A stretch of 64,000 nt of DNA from WVZH01 sp034430895 (GTDB lineage Bacteria; Chloroflexota; Anaerolineae; Anaerolineales; E44-bin32), in the NCBI GenBank assembly GCA_034430895.1, contig DAOUDW010000087.1:4555-68554 (forward strand), written 5' to 3'. The notes beneath the pieces were generated by a model. It did no database searches and was not told the origin of the DNA. It worked only from the letters and a program-made list of their open reading frames with translations. The stretch's first letter is position 1, and each line of letters starts with the position of its first letter. Below are positions 1 through 8,724 of this stretch, piece after piece. The translations under genes were made by a program, and so were the position numbers.

Positions 1-2
1 AG

Positions 3-1667
3 GACGTACAGGGCTTTTACAAGATCGGCACGTACCACTCGGCTGAGGGAGTCAAAAAGGCGGTCAAGATCTCATCCACGGCCTTGAAGCACAACATTTT
101 CTGCATTGGCAAACCGGATGCCGGGAAATCAACATTGATGCTCCATCTTTCCCATGCGGCGATGGAGGACGATGGCCAGCCGGCTGTGATCCTGATCGAT
201 CCGCATGGCGATCTGGTGAACGAGTTTATCGGTACGCTCAACCCTGCTGATGCGCATCGAATACGGATTTTGGATATCACCGATCGGGACTACGCCTATA
301 CGTTGAACCCACTCGATGTCCATCGGGAGGGATGGGACGTCCTCGCGGTCACGAATTCCATCGTGGATATCGGCCAGTCGTTGTGGACGAGATATTGGGG
401 GCCGAGGATGCAGATTCCACTCAAGCGGGGGGTTCAACTTCTCACGGCCGCCAACGAACTTCGTCCCAAAGACTCATGTCTGGGTTTGTCGCAGCTTGCA
501 TCGCTGCTCAACGCGGATGTGAAAGTCCGTAGAGAATTCATCGCCCGGGATTTGGAGGGAAGTCCTCATCGCAAAACACTTGCGAAGTACTTCCTGCATG
601 ACTATGAGGACATCACGCGTAATTTCCGTGAACAGGTGATCCAACCCGTTCTATCGAAAGCCCATCGCTTTGAAGAAGAACCGATGCTGCCGATATTCAG
701 TTGTCCTGAATCGAAATTGAATCTCGGTGAGATTATCCAAAATCGCAACGTCTTGGTGATTAACACCGGCAAGAACCGGTACGGCTCCGAAGTCAGCGAC
801 TTCGTTGGCTCGTTGTTGATCAACATCATTCTCCTGGCGTTGATTCGGCAAGGGGAAAGCGCGGCGCGCGATCGTGTGCCCGTCTTTCTCGTGATCGACG
901 AATTCCAGACGTTCACGGGTGTTGCCTGGGAAGATCTCATCCAGCAAATGCGGAAATATGGCGGCCGCATGATCCTGGGAACGCAATCCATGGCCAGCCT
1001 TCGCAAACAAAATCCGGAAATTCCGGAGATCATCCTGAGCGGTGTGTATTCCCTTTTTGCTTTCACGATGAACGGTGAAGATGCAGCGTACATCTCAACC
1101 AAAGAACTCAGTGGAGAGAAAGGAGGTCCTGCTGCGGATACGCTGCTCAGTCTTGAGCCCCACAAGGCGTATGTACGGCTTGAAAGGCAAGCGGGAGGAC
1201 TAAGCCGACCCTTTTATTTTGAAAGTGAGCCTCCTCCTGAATTCGACCAACTTCTCGCCGATCGTATCTGCGGCTTGCGTGCCAAGTATAGTCTCCCATA
1301 CAAAACTGCTATGCAAGGAGCACTCGAAATGCTCATAGTTTTTGAGGAATACGGACAAACGATCAACACCAGGGGGATTCATCCGACCCATTCTCGGTTT
1401 CATCTTGATTCTCCCTGTTCGCAAGCAGCACGTATCTTGTTGTCCGATCTCGAAACCAATGGGGTTGAAGGCGACTCGCTCCCCATCGATTGTTACTGGG
1501 GGGAGGGGCCAGGAGGGCAGGAGATACCCGACAACAGCGATGCTTCACAGAATATAGCTTCGAAGGGAGAAATTACCGCCGATGAGAGACGGGATTTTGT
1601 TATGGGATTCGAAGGACCGTTGATTGATCAAGATGAGGCAGGTGAGGTTACAAGTTCATTAGCGTGA
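3..1667 (+). CDS. VirD4/TraD-like coupling ATPase, 5' end outside window
   Basis: Cytoplasmic-face ATPase of the TraD/TraG/VirD4-HerA superfamily, which feeds DNA into conjugation or type IV secretion channels. The frame is open from base 3 with no start, so the N-terminus lies upstream; the first TTG is at base 84. Counting from there, a Walker A motif GKPDAGKS lies at residues 9-16, a Walker B segment ending LVIDEFQ near residue 270, and an LGTQS motif near residue 300 typical of this superfamily. About 130 C-terminal residues past the ATPase core resemble nothing I recognise. The stop overlaps the next small frame as GTGA. Substrate and partner channel are not visible here. The superfamily is well supported; conjugation as the role is inference. 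Confidence 0.85.
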   Translation, partial: DVQGFYKIGTYHSAEGVKKAVKISSTALKHNIFCIGKPDAGKSTLMLHLSHAAMEDDGQPAVILIDPHGDLVNEFIGTLNPADAHRIRILDITDRDYAYTLNPLDVHREGWDVLAVTNSIVDIGQSLWTRYWGPRMQIPLKRGVQLLTAANELRPKDSCLGLSQLASLLNADVKVRREFIARDLEGSPHRKTLAKYFLHDYEDITRNFREQVIQPVLSKAHRFEEEPMLPIFSCPESKLNLGEIIQNRNVLVINTGKNRYGSEVSDFVGSLLINIILLALIRQGESAARDRVPVFLVIDEFQTFTGVAWEDLIQQMRKYGGRMILGTQSMASLRKQNPEIPEIILSGVYSLFAFTMNGEDAAYISTKELSGEKGGPAADTLLSLEPHKAYVRLERQAGGLSRPFYFESEPPPEFDQLLADRICGLRAKYSLPYKTAMQGALEMLIVFEEYGQTINTRGIHPTHSRFHLDSPCSQAARILLSDLETNGVEGDSLPIDCYWGEGPGGQEIPDNSDASQNIASKGEITADERRDFVMGFEGPLIDQDEAGEVTSSLA

Positions 1668-1795
1668 AGCCTCTGAAGGTCATTGGACATCTACGCCGGG
1701 ATCGATACAACGGTTTACCTCATCCGTCTGATTTGGCTTGTGTTATGAGTCTGTCGACCGAATGTCGCCGTGGTGGAAAATTTAGAAAGCAGTAA
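1664..1795 (+). CDS. small basic protein, 43 aa, coupled to the ATPase
   Basis: A 43-codon frame starts with GTG overlapping the ATPase stop in a GTGA junction, the usual arrangement for translational coupling. The product is basic, with several Arg and Lys residues and two Cys, and no membrane segment. I recognise no family. Support is the overlap geometry and co-direction with its neighbours; its short length makes it uncertain. Confidence 0.35.
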   Translation: MKPLKVIGHLRRDRYNGLPHPSDLACVMSLSTECRRGGKFRKQ

Positions 1796-1808
1796 AAATG
1801 AATCCGGG

Positions 1809-1919
1809 TTGACGTATTTGTTGGGATTGGATTGTGATGGTATGCGGTACTTGTCTCATGCCACGAACGGGATTGTGATAAAGCATGGGGGAGGGAAGGG
1901 GTGGTATGGATGTTGGTGA
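1809..1919 (+). CDS. possible 36-aa small protein
   Basis: A TTG-initiated frame of 36 codons runs into the start of the next small gene and overlaps it by 14 bases. Its middle (GLDCDGMRYLSH, then a Gly-rich stretch) looks more protein-like than chance sequence, but there is no clear ribosome site. It may be a remnant. Low confidence. Confidence 0.2.
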   Translation: MTYLLGLDCDGMRYLSHATNGIVIKHGGGKGWYGCW

Positions 1920-2097
1920 CGGTGAACATCAGTGCGAAAAGGATGCCGATGAGTATGACGTAGTTGTTGAGGGAATCATACGTGGCTTGGAGTCTAGGCG
2001 GAAGGATGTGCGGTCTGAATCGGTTTCTTATTTTCTGCCAGACCCAGATGATGAGCTAGATGTTACTGGACTCGAGGTCCCAGAAAAAGAAGATTGA
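1906..2097 (+). CDS. small acidic hypothetical protein, 63 aa
   Basis: I prefer the ATG at 1906 over the ATG at 1885 because a purine-rich GGAGGGAAGGGG tract sits just before it. The product is strongly acidic, with a Glu/Asp-rich N-terminus and C-terminus, and has no membrane segment or recognised domain. It lies in the chain of small co-directional genes between the coupling ATPase and the DUF192 gene. Function unknown. Confidence 0.45.
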   Translation: MDVGDGEHQCEKDADEYDVVVEGIIRGLESRRKDVRSESVSYFLPDPDDELDVTGLEVPEKED

Positions 2098-2125
2098 AAA
2101 TTTCGTTTAGCATCGGAGGATAACC

Positions 2126-2347
2126 GTGGATGATCAATCGTTGATTGAACAGGACCATGACTCTATGGATCGAATTTGGTTGGACGATTGCTCGTGGTTG
2201 AACGATTATTCCACGGCTCAAAAACGCAATGATAGAGATCAAGAGGGTTTTCTTGGTTGGGTTAATAAGAATCCCATATCAATCAATATCTTGATGTTCG
2301 TTATCGGGGGCATCACGATTTTCATCATTGGATCGATTATGCTTTGA
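2126..2347 (+). CDS. small C-tail membrane protein, 73 aa
   Basis: GTG start with CGGAGG eight to ten bases upstream. The N-terminal 48 residues are polar and acidic (many Asp, two Trp); the last 22 form a hydrophobic helix from about ISINILMF to the end, so the protein should be anchored by its C-terminus with a cytoplasmic N-domain. No known family. It may be an accessory of the neighbouring ATPase/pilus genes, but that rests only on position. Confidence 0.55.
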   Translation: MDDQSLIEQDHDSMDRIWLDDCSWLNDYSTAQKRNDRDQEGFLGWVNKNPISINILMFVIGGITIFIIGSIML

Positions 2348-2483
2348 ACGGTGATTTTTTCATATCAGGGAACTCAGGGATTTGAATATAAAATAGAGAA
2401 TCTAAAATTCAATATTGGTGTTGTGAAATGTACAGACAATATATCTTTTGGAAGAATGATTGCGATATAGGCTAGGGGGTAAT

Positions 2484-2702
2484 GTGGCAAATCAAGATAG
2501 CAATAGTCAAAAAGCAAAGAATGGATTGCTCTATATGGGGATGGTTCTTTTGATTGTCGGAACCATTGGCATGTTTGCCTTGGTTTCAGGTTCATCATTT
2601 TCGATTGAATTGATTGTGACGGTAGTCGGATTTTTTTCTTTTATTTGGGCTTTCGATCCCGAACCAGGAATAACTACCAAGGCTAGAGCAACTTTGTCAT
2701 AA
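2484..2702 (+). CDS. small two-helix membrane protein, 72 aa
   Basis: The frame is open from a TTG at 2460, but the GTG at 2484 has an AGGGGGT ribosome site at a sensible distance and is preferred. The product has a short polar head followed by two hydrophobic segments (about residues 14-34 and 40-58) and a short basic tail, so it is probably a hairpin membrane protein. Family not recognised. Co-directional with the rest of the block. Confidence 0.5.
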   Translation: MANQDSNSQKAKNGLLYMGMVLLIVGTIGMFALVSGSSFSIELIVTVVGFFSFIWAFDPEPGITTKARATLS

Positions 2703-2877
2703 TCACCACTTCTATGGCTAGTCTCATTTTGTACCGCCTGGTATTTATCCTTATGGGGGCACATTCATCCATCACGTAGGTTAGGACCTTCACTTATAAA
2801 GGGAATGTTTCAAGGAGTAACGGGGTAATCTTTTGGGGTCTCAAGGACTCGAATTAATCCCAGTGCCAAGGCTAAAC

Positions 2878-3282
2878 ATGGATATTCCAGATAAATCCAG
2901 ATTGGTTATTCGTGCGGGAGATCAGAGAATAGCTGACCATGTTATTTACTGCAATTCTCGTGATTCGAGACGAAAAGGTTTGCTGGGTCGGCGTATCCTT
3001 GCCCCGGATGATGGAATCCTGATGAAAATGCCGGGCTTTCGCAAAGGGAAATCGGGCGTCGTCAATTCAATTCACATGCTGGGTATGCGTTTTGATATCG
3101 CAGCCGCGTGGTTAAATTATGAAGGAAGAATCCAATATTCTATCCTGGCCAAGAGATGGCGTCCTTATTATGGAACCTCTCATCCATCCTGGTATGTTCT
3201 AGAACTGCACTCATCAAAATTACCTTTGCTTTCTGAAGGGACTTTGCTTTACTGGAAGGCTTGGTCGCCGAACGGAATTTGA
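2878..3282 (+). CDS. DUF192 family protein
   Basis: Matches the small DUF192 beta-barrel family, recognised by SRRKGLLGR near the N-terminus, then MPGF, IHMLGMRFDI and the C-terminal VLEL segment. Biochemical function is unknown; in many genomes the family sits beside pilus assembly (tad) genes, which fits the prepilin peptidase about 5 kb downstream. A TTG at 2833 is an alternative start with GGGGT upstream; the ATG at 2878 keeps the whole domain and has AAGG before it. At 134 residues the length is normal for the family. No signal peptide is obvious from this start. Confidence 0.75.
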   Translation: MDIPDKSRLVIRAGDQRIADHVIYCNSRDSRRKGLLGRRILAPDDGILMKMPGFRKGKSGVVNSIHMLGMRFDIAAAWLNYEGRIQYSILAKRWRPYYGTSHPSWYVLELHSSKLPLLSEGTLLYWKAWSPNGI

Positions 3283-3301
3283 ACACTTTATTGGACAAGA
3301 T

Positions 3302-4453
3302 ATGGCCGCAGCAGGTTCTTTGAAACCTACACTCGAATTAGAAGATGTAAGGGACTGGGCTTACTGTCCATTACGAGTCTGGTGGAGACACAAAGGGCTG
3401 GCATCTGATATTGTCAGGTTCGGAGGAAATCGCACAGGCGAAAGCCTTGTGCGTGAGTCGATTCGCTCAGCGATTCGCCTTTATTACCGCAATATCCGAA
3501 AGCAGCCAGATTTTTCCTTTGGGGAAAGTCTGGGGTTGATATGGAGATATTGGCTTGATGCTTGGGAATTGTCTGGTGCCCTAACTTCGCAACTTGTGGA
3601 GTACCACCAGAGACGGCGGACTTTGCTAAAGCGCTTCGAAGAAAGGTCTTTTAAAGCACAGGATGGTATGGATGGAAGGGATTCCATCATGAAGCGCGCA
3701 TGGCGCGAGGATGCAATAACTAATGGGCTATTGAATCTACGGAAGAAGATAGATCGTCATCAGGAAGCAATTGGGATGGTAGGCATTAATGCTCGCGATG
3801 ACGATACTCGTCAATCCCCGATAGGCTTTGCGGATGCATTCTCGAATTCGATGGACATGGCAGAGCAGATCCATTTGCCTGATCCAAGTAGAGTACTCGG
3901 TGTCGGAGTGCCCATGGTGGTTGATCTGCCAACTGTAACATTAAAGTGTCGCGCCGATATCGTCCAGGAACTGGAAAGATCAAGAGGAGTAGGTCGACCT
4001 TCCAAGGATCCGTGTAGTAACGTTTATACGCAGAAACTTGAAACCACCGTATTCCTTTTTAATGAAATCTTGTCTTCGTTAAATAGTCTGGCCATGGACA
4101 TACGTATCCTGGCGTTCAAGTGGGCAAAATTGGCTCCTGATAGATTCACCGGGAGAAACATAGTAAAACGTGTGAGTCTTTATCATCTTCCTTCTGGGGA
4201 GTCTCAGGAGTTTTCGCCTCGTATTCGTGATGGACTTAATTATCTGGATGCATTGTCAAGGTCTGTGATTGTTGGTATCCGATACGGTTTGTATGTTCCG
4301 CGATGGATACGAGGATGGCATATGTGTGGGGATTGTGAATACCGTATTCATTGTTTTTCTGATACGGGGGTTTTTCAAGCGTTTGATACCACATGTCGCA
4401 CTCAGATAGATGGAAGACATTCTTTTCCAGACAAGATGGTGGAGGTTCAATAG
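3302..4453 (+). CDS. Cas4/AddB-like iron-sulfur PD-(D/E)XK protein, degenerate
   Basis: A 383-residue protein with the cysteine layout of iron-sulfur nucleases of the Cas4/AddB/RecB group: one Cys in YCPLRVWW (residue 22) and a C-terminal C-x2-C-x5-C at residues 342, 345 and 351. The family binds a 4Fe-4S cluster with these residues and degrades DNA ends. An LKCRADIV segment near residue 219 resembles the GxxD motif, but I see no hydrophobic strand carrying the expected (D/E)xK after it, so the nuclease site may be dead or rearranged. No CRISPR array or other cas gene is present. The histidine kinase frame begins inside its end, but the preferred kinase start lies 128 bases beyond it. Superfamily placement is fairly secure; catalytic activity is doubtful. 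Confidence 0.6.
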   Translation: MAAAGSLKPTLELEDVRDWAYCPLRVWWRHKGLASDIVRFGGNRTGESLVRESIRSAIRLYYRNIRKQPDFSFGESLGLIWRYWLDAWELSGALTSQLVEYHQRRRTLLKRFEERSFKAQDGMDGRDSIMKRAWREDAITNGLLNLRKKIDRHQEAIGMVGINARDDDTRQSPIGFADAFSNSMDMAEQIHLPDPSRVLGVGVPMVVDLPTVTLKCRADIVQELERSRGVGRPSKDPCSNVYTQKLETTVFLFNEILSSLNSLAMDIRILAFKWAKLAPDRFTGRNIVKRVSLYHLPSGESQEFSPRIRDGLNYLDALSRSVIVGIRYGLYVPRWIRGWHMCGDCEYRIHCFSDTGVFQAFDTTCRTQIDGRHSFPDKMVEVQ

Positions 4454-4581
4454 CGGTAACGCTATACCGAAGACATAAATCCGTGGACCATATCCTTTTC
4501 TTAAAGATACTTACGCAGTCAGTCGGGTTATTGCCTGACGGCGGTTTTAGGGGGTTAGATGACTTTGGGGGTAAATCGATC

Positions 4582-6150
4582 ATGCTAGGGCACTTTCGAA
4601 GACGAATCGCCCGGTCCGGGCGGCGTCTCTTCCTATATCTCGCGGGAATATTCATCGTCGCGATAAGTGGTGCGATTGCGATTTCTGCAACTCTATTCCC
4701 GCTCTATACACATGTGGGGAATTGGAGCGATGTCGTCTTACAAATTTTCATTGCAATACTTGGTGCATTGATGGGTATTTTGCTCATTATCGCTGCACGT
4801 CAAGAAACAAAGGCGCTGGACCTCTTCGGCTGGTTGCAGGAGTTGAATTACTTACTCGCTGGACTATCCGCTCCCCTAAATGTTGAAAACATCTATCCTA
4901 TTTGTGAGAAGCTGCTGAGTGTTTTTCCAGAGCATTCGGGATGGATTCTGCTAATTAGAGCTCCCGGTTTGTTAATCCGAGGTGAAGTAAGAAGGCGTAA
5001 GTATCTACCTATTGTCTTCGATCCAGTAGATCATCAATGGGATATCCACTGGGCTGAGAATCATCTCAAGGACATGATTGAAAATGTTGATGAGTCAGAG
5101 AGGCGAGTTGCAGCCAGGTTGATGTATGGAGCAAAAATACCAGAAGGCACATTGTCGGCTGACATGGCAGGCATGTCATTGACAGATCAGATTGCTGCGC
5201 AATCTCGGACAGTTGGTTTTCTTAGGAATAGAAAGCGTGGATTAATACGACAAAAAATTGACGGTTATCCTGTGCTCGTCTGGACCTCGAAGATAAAAGC
5301 CGGGGATATTTCTACCGGAATGGCGATTGGAGTAGGCGAGAAGAAAGCGATGCCAGGCACAATGACAGTGCAGGCATTAACGACCGGCTTGGATTTACTT
5401 GTTCAACGTATTGGCAGCATTCTGACAGAGGTAATTCAACGACGAGAGGGTCTGGGAATCGAGAATCTTGGTTTGATCATGCGGGTGCTTGCTCATGAGA
5501 TCAACAATGATCTTCAGGGCGCATTGAACACCATGGCCACATACTTCGATTATTCCAACGGGTTAACAAGTAACCGGTTCTTAAAGCTTCGAGCAATGCT
5601 TGCCCGGGCGAGTCATTGGAGTCACTTAATGCGTGAGGCACCGTTTCTTGTGGACAATGTGCTTCCTGTTGAACGGGATATTATCTCTCTTTTCGACTCC
5701 CTCCGTGGAACAATCGACGAAATTCGTCAGGCCTGGCCTGATCTCTCGTTTATTCTCGAATTTCCTGATGATGCAGAACGAATGGATGTTGTAGGTGATC
5801 AGCATGTATGCTCGATCCTTCGCAATCTTTTACACAATGCAGCTTCATTTTCCCCTGATGATGGTGCTGTAAAGATAACTGTTGCGGAGGATAAAGACTA
5901 TGCACGTGTTTTTGTTCAAGACGAGGGTCCAGGGGTTGATCCAGCGGACATTGATAAGATATTCTCGCCTTTGGCGAGTTATAAAGAGGGACGAAGAAGG
6001 GGTGTTAGGGCGGATTATGGTATGGGGGTTGGTTTAACCCTGTCGAGGGCGATTTCTCGTGCCTATGGCGGCGGTTTGCTTTGTCACAGCAATGTGCAAG
6101 AAGGGGGAGGTTGTTTCGAGGTTTTCTTTCCCCTGGCATATGATGATTAA
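4582..6150 (+). CDS. membrane sensor histidine kinase
   Basis: A two-component sensor of about 522 residues from the ATG at 4582, which has a GGGGG tract upstream; the longer frame from 4393 overlaps the previous gene and adds an unlikely leader. Two hydrophobic helices near the N-terminus enclose a short loop, followed by a sensor region of about 200 residues with no recognised domain. The phospho-acceptor box LAHEINND places His at residue 305, unusual in carrying INND rather than the common IRNP. The ATP-binding domain shows NLLHNA (N box), DEGPGVD (G1) and GMGVGLTLS (G2). The response regulator follows 26 bases later, so the two form a pair. The signal is unknown. Confidence 0.9.
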   Translation: MLGHFRRRIARSGRRLFLYLAGIFIVAISGAIAISATLFPLYTHVGNWSDVVLQIFIAILGALMGILLIIAARQETKALDLFGWLQELNYLLAGLSAPLNVENIYPICEKLLSVFPEHSGWILLIRAPGLLIRGEVRRRKYLPIVFDPVDHQWDIHWAENHLKDMIENVDESERRVAARLMYGAKIPEGTLSADMAGMSLTDQIAAQSRTVGFLRNRKRGLIRQKIDGYPVLVWTSKIKAGDISTGMAIGVGEKKAMPGTMTVQALTTGLDLLVQRIGSILTEVIQRREGLGIENLGLIMRVLAHEINNDLQGALNTMATYFDYSNGLTSNRFLKLRAMLARASHWSHLMREAPFLVDNVLPVERDIISLFDSLRGTIDEIRQAWPDLSFILEFPDDAERMDVVGDQHVCSILRNLLHNAASFSPDDGAVKITVAEDKDYARVFVQDEGPGVDPADIDKIFSPLASYKEGRRRGVRADYGMGVGLTLSRAISRAYGGGLLCHSNVQEGGGCFEVFFPLAYDD

Positions 6151-6176
6151 CGCTTCAAGTAGGGAGGTTGATAGTA

Positions 6177-6932
6177 GTGGCACAAAGAGATTACGAACGT
6201 GTAGTCCTTGCAGAGGATGATCAAGAACGTGCTTCCGAAATGATGAAAATTCTCAACGTGATCGGAGGGTTTGATGTGTCGATCACGAAATGGAGAGCCG
6301 AAGTAGTTAATCTCGTCAGCGTAACGAAAGCTGGATGGTTAATTCTTGACCTGAACCTGGAAGATGGAAATTCTGCAGAAATCGTACCGCTTCTTCGTGA
6401 GCAATTTGGAAAAGATCTAATCATTATCATTTTATCTGGATTTTTCGAAGAATACCCTGAGTGGGATTTGTTGTCTAGAGGGGCGGATCTGTATTTACGG
6501 AAACCTTATCGGCCGAAGGCAATGCTCCAACAAATGGAAACATTGCGGGCACGTCTGGAAGGACAGCCGTTGAAGAGGTCAACCAACATCAGTCTCAAGA
6601 TCGGTGACGGAGTACTTGACTTGGATCAAGCGGTTTTCAAGAGAGGAAGTACAGAGATTGTTGTTCCCCACGTCCAAATCAAGTTAATTAAGTTACTGGC
6701 GGCTGCTCGCGACGGTGGTGGCTGGAAATACGTTGATCGCCCAGAAATCATCATGCATGTCTGGGGCGAAGATTTTGAAGTGGACCCCATTACAACGACG
6801 GAGCGGCTGCGAAAATTAAGAAACCGAATACGAAAAACGTTAGGCACCAAGATAACAGAAAGCGTTCAATCTGGAACGAAAAGGCTTCCCAAGTATCGCC
6901 TCGTTTCGGAGATTAAGGTAGTAGAGGACTGA
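6177..6932 (+). CDS. response regulator with winged-helix output domain
   Basis: Partner of the upstream kinase. The receiver domain (about residues 8-125) keeps the acidic pocket (AEDD), the phospho-acceptor Asp at residue 58 in LILDLN, and the conserved Lys in RKPY. The C-terminal 110 residues look like a divergent OmpR-type winged helix (RLRKLRNRIRKTLG resembles the recognition helix), so it should bind DNA. GTG at 6177 is chosen because GGGAGG lies nine bases upstream; the TTG at 6168 would be too close to it. Likely targets are its own block, which is inference. Confidence 0.85.
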   Translation: MAQRDYERVVLAEDDQERASEMMKILNVIGGFDVSITKWRAEVVNLVSVTKAGWLILDLNLEDGNSAEIVPLLREQFGKDLIIIILSGFFEEYPEWDLLSRGADLYLRKPYRPKAMLQQMETLRARLEGQPLKRSTNISLKIGDGVLDLDQAVFKRGSTEIVVPHVQIKLIKLLAAARDGGGWKYVDRPEIIMHVWGEDFEVDPITTTERLRKLRNRIRKTLGTKITESVQSGTKRLPKYRLVSEIKVVED

Positions 6933-6968
6933 ACAGAGTAACATTGATAGAATGAAGGATAAGCAATC

Positions 6969-8036
6969 ATGCCAAAAGCCCCGAAGGGGTTTCATCTACC
7001 TCCATTTGTGATGGCGCCAGAGGATCTTGAAGAAGTGGCGCTTCATATTGAGGAAAAACTAGCTGTGGGCTGTGAAGACATCTTCTGGCCCATCCCTACG
7101 GGTTTTGACCCCATCGATCGTTATTCGGGTGGTGGATTGCATGCTGGCGATCTGACAATTATCGGAGGCGTTCAGAATGTCGGAAAAACCGCGCTCGTTC
7201 TTCAAATCGCCAATCATATTGCAGTCAACGATGCCCTTGCCATTATCGTTTGCTACGAGCATAGTACCGTCACGCTTTGGGAACGATTATTATGTCAGAA
7301 TTCGTTTACCGTGAGTCCTGATGATCATATCACCATGGAATCACTTCGCGAGGCGTATATCGAAACGATTAGAGAACGCAAACGGATTCTTACCGATCAA
7401 TCGAACCATAAAATTCACATACTTGACGAAGTCCTTTCGAGGGTGCCAAGGGGAACAGAATCCTGGTCGAGATTAACCGACCGCATGCGCAATATTTGGT
7501 TGGTTATGGGTGATGGGGTGAATACGGACCTGGTGTCGTTAAGCCGATACATAGAGTTTGCGATCCAACACTATAATAAACACAGAGTTGTACTTATCAT
7601 TGATTACGTGCAGCGAGTTCCTATTATTGACACCTCCCGCGCTCTCGATTCGGACGAGCGCATCGAGCGAGTTCTTACCGGGTTGAAAGGCATGGCGATG
7701 CGTACAACTTCCCAAGGATCTGTGCTTTCTATTATGGTTGTTGGTGCCGCCGATGCCGATGGAATTCGTCGTGGAAGAGTGCATTTCGAGAATCTCTGGG
7801 GTAATTCCACCATGCAGTATGAACCGGATGTCGCTTTGATTGGCAACCGGGATGGCGTCGATACAGATGGTGTTGCATTGGTGCGTTGGGCCATTGAGAA
7901 AAACCGGCGGGGTGAGAGTAATATCGAGTTTACACATCGCTACCATGGCGCTGCATTTAGTTTTGAACGAAGCGGCGAAAGAATAAGCTGTGAAGAGAGT
8001 TGGCAGTCTGAGCGTGAGGGATTTAGGAACTCATGA
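6969..8036 (+). CDS. DnaB/KaiC-like RecA-fold ATPase
   Basis: A 355-residue RecA-fold ATPase related to the C-terminal domain of replicative helicase DnaB. Walker A is GGVQNVGKTA near residues 66-75 and Walker B is VVLIIDYVQRV near residues 207-217, with the IDYVQ form close to the IDYLQL of DnaB. The DnaB N-terminal primase-binding domain is absent, so it is not a normal replicative helicase; it could be a mobile-element helicase or a KaiC/RadA-type regulator. The ATG has AAGGA ten bases upstream. It sits between the two-component genes and the prepilin peptidase. Confidence 0.75.
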   Translation: MPKAPKGFHLPPFVMAPEDLEEVALHIEEKLAVGCEDIFWPIPTGFDPIDRYSGGGLHAGDLTIIGGVQNVGKTALVLQIANHIAVNDALAIIVCYEHSTVTLWERLLCQNSFTVSPDDHITMESLREAYIETIRERKRILTDQSNHKIHILDEVLSRVPRGTESWSRLTDRMRNIWLVMGDGVNTDLVSLSRYIEFAIQHYNKHRVVLIIDYVQRVPIIDTSRALDSDERIERVLTGLKGMAMRTTSQGSVLSIMVVGAADADGIRRGRVHFENLWGNSTMQYEPDVALIGNRDGVDTDGVALVRWAIEKNRRGESNIEFTHRYHGAAFSFERSGERISCEESWQSEREGFRNS

Positions 8037-8130
8037 GCATAACATGTTTTAGGATTATTAAGTCCCTGGCTCAAGGGTTTCGTTGCGTGTTATTTGGCCT
8101 AGTTCACACAACTCGGGAAATATAAAAGAG

Positions 8131-8724
8131 ATGAATATTCTTGTTTCTATTTTAACGACGGTTCTCTTAATCTGGGCGGCGCGAGTTGATTACAGGATCA
8201 GAAAAATCCCCCGCGGCGCTGGATTGTGTATTTTGTCTATCGGCTTGTTCGTTCTATTATGGAACCGGCTTTGGGTGGAAGCGCTGTATTATGTGCTTGC
8301 GATCTGGTGCACTTCCGGGGGTATATGGAGTCTGGTTTTGATCCTGGCATCGATGGCAGCCGTATATATTGGAAGTGACAGCAGCATTCCTCTCGTTTTA
8401 GGTATCGTCCTGGTTTCTGTGTTTTTCTGGATGCGTTGGTTCGGTGGTGGGGATGCGCAGCTCGCCATTGGGCTCATCGGGATCGGCCACGATTGGCCTG
8501 TCCTTGTTCTCTTGGTCGGCTGTACAATCATATGGATGGTCATTCTCGTGTTTCGAAAATATGGATTTTCGGATGGGCTGAGACGATTGCGTTACGTTTT
8601 CCTGAACCTTGGCGCAAAACCGGACGTGCATGCGATCCGTACGCCCTGGGCGGTGATCGCTTTGATTTCAGGTATTCTCTATCTCTGGCTCTGGCCTGTC
8701 GTCACGGGATGCATGCTGACATGA
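8131..8724 (+). CDS. type IV prepilin peptidase (A24 family)
   Basis: Aspartic membrane protease that removes the leader of type IV, Flp or pseudopilins. Both catalytic motifs are visible: VDYRIRKIP near residues 19-27 with the first Asp, and WFGGGDAQL near residue 105 with the second (GxGD type). About six hydrophobic segments fill the 197-residue protein. It lacks the N-terminal cysteine methylase domain, as in CpaA/TadV enzymes. The ATG at 8131 is taken because the upstream TTG frame from 8083 adds a polar leader. A possible substrate, an Flp pilin, is encoded about 24 kb away at 32904-33077. The stop overlaps the next gene as ATGA. Confidence 0.85.
   Translation: MNILVSILTTVLLIWAARVDYRIRKIPRGAGLCILSIGLFVLLWNRLWVEALYYVLAIWCTSGGIWSLVLILASMAAVYIGSDSSIPLVLGIVLVSVFFWMRWFGGGDAQLAIGLIGIGHDWPVLVLLVGCTIIWMVILVFRKYGFSDGLRRLRYVFLNLGAKPDVHAIRTPWAVIALISGILYLWLWPVVTGCMLT

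Noticed and set aside
3302..4453. A cas4 gene as part of a CRISPR-Cas locus
   Set aside because: No repeats, no cas1/cas2 and a degenerate active site; only the iron-sulfur nuclease-like fold is claimed.
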